This document shows positions 11,720 to 12,224 of a DNA stretch of 12,224 bases, one piece after another. Each line of letters starts with the position of its first letter. The first letter of the stretch is position 1. The stretch covers positions 1-12,224 of the forward strand of contig CALUJT010000040.1 in NCBI GenBank assembly GCA_944321005.1, in the 5' to 3' direction. This DNA comes from an uncultured Atopobiaceae bacterium (GTDB lineage: Bacteria; Actinomycetota; Coriobacteriia; Coriobacteriales; Atopobiaceae). The notes below the pieces were generated by a model. That model had not been told where the DNA came from and ran no database searches. It was given only the letters and a program-made list of their open reading frames with translations. A program made the translations under genes and the position numbers.

Positions 11720-12224
11720 CGTCTGCAAATTGGGGACAGTCCCCAATTAACAGAAACGTGCTGGAGCTGCGAGGCCTCGACGTGGGACACGGCTCGCGGG
11801 CGCTCGTGCGCGACATCTGTCTTGCCGTGCGCCCCGGGCAGCTGGTGGCGCTCGTCGGCCCCAACGGCTCGGGCAAGACCACGATCCTGCGCACCGTGGC
11901 GGGGCAGCTCCGCGCGCTCGGCGGGACGGTGGAGCTCTTCGGGCGTCCGCTACCGGACGTCCCCGACCGCGAGCGGGCGCGAGCCATGTCCGTCATGCTC
12001 ACGGGTCGCCCGCGCACCGAGCTTCTCACCTGCCGCGACGTGGTGGAGGCCGGGCGCTACCCGTTCACCGGGCGCCTGGGCGTCCTGGGCGAGAAGGACG
12101 CGGAGGCCGTGCGCGCCGCCATGGCCGCGACGGGCGTGACGGACCTCGCCGAACGCGACTTCTCCCACGTGAGCGACGGGCAGCGCCAGCGCGTCCTTCT
12201 CGCCCGCGCCCTTTGCCAGGAGCC
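11716..12224 (+). CDS. ABC importer ATPase, FecE/BtuD type (cut by window end)
   Basis: At least 169 residues of the ATP-binding subunit are present; the Walker B region lies beyond the window. Walker A is GPNGSGKT at 48-55 and the signature is VSDGQRQRV (152-160), with aspartate instead of glycine as in some iron/cobalamin ATPases. The Q-loop region reads MSVMLTGRPRTELLTCRDVV, with T at the place where glutamine is usual. The ATG overlaps the permease stop (ATGA) and follows AGGGAGGT at ideal distance, so this start is firm. Residues 5-11 (NWGQSPI) are encoded exactly by a 21-bp palindromic REP-like element. A GTG at 11758 would skip it but has no ribosome site. Confidence 0.93.
   Translation, partial: MTSANWGQSPINRNVLELRGLDVGHGSRALVRDICLAVRPGQLVALVGPNGSGKTTILRTVAGQLRALGGTVELFGRPLPDVPDRERARAMSVMLTGRPRTELLTCRDVVEAGRYPFTGRLGVLGEKDAEAVRAAMAATGVTDLAERDFSHVSDGQRQRVLLARALCQE
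11728..11748. repeat. REP-like palindrome inside the ATPase coding start
   Basis: Perfect 10-bp arms AATTGGGGAC and GTCCCCAATT flank a central A. This GGGGACAGTCCCC type of palindrome is, from memory, a common dispersed repeat in many bacteria. Here its 21 bases coincide exactly with codons 5-11 of the ATPase, adding seven residues with no frame change. In mRNA it would form a hairpin about 12 bases behind the start codon. Confidence 0.8.

Overview
The window is GC-rich throughout, with strong G/C preference at third codon positions and purine-rich Shine-Dalgarno sites before nearly every gene. The radical SAM, universal stress and RNase Z-like proteins look most like those of high-GC Actinomycetota of the class Coriobacteriia (Olsenella/Atopobium-like gut or oral anaerobes). 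That placement is inferred from protein flavour and base composition, not from a marker gene.

Left part (1-3704). Seven codons of a leftward gene sit at the edge, followed by about 510 bases of gene-free DNA with several inverted repeats. Next come a leftward ZIP metal transporter, a rightward flavin-type PPOX protein, and a leftward row of three genes (COG1237-type metallo-beta-lactamase-fold protein, small two-helix membrane protein, Nudix hydrolase). A REP-like palindrome lies at the head of that row.

Middle (3705-8204). A universal stress protein and an RNase Z-like protein read rightward. The latter meets a leftward TetR regulator tail to tail, with both stop codons inside one CTAG. Beyond TetR are an intrinsic terminator, an unrecognised 50-residue gene, a 391-base AT-richer intergenic region and a rightward radical SAM enzyme. 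A 28-base element, 23/28 identical, occurs in front of both tetR and the radical SAM gene and overlaps their likely promoters. It looks like the TetR operator and ties these genes into a small regulon. The radical SAM frame continues 23 coding-like codons past its TAG stop. A repeat-rich block with a 13-bp-armed hairpin separates it from the next, convergent gene.

Right part (8205-12224). A leftward pair (three-helix membrane protein, alpha/beta-hydrolase) diverges from a rightward FecBCD/BtuFCD-type importer operon: Tat-type lipoprotein binding protein, FecCD permease and ATPase (cut by the window end). A second REP-like palindrome, 21 bp long, lies exactly in frame inside the first codons of the ATPase and is translated as seven extra residues.

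Most interesting: the TetR/50-residue protein/radical SAM locus with its duplicated operator-like element, the in-frame REP-like insertion in the ATPase, the repeat block at 8036-8178, and the readable codons behind the radical SAM stop.
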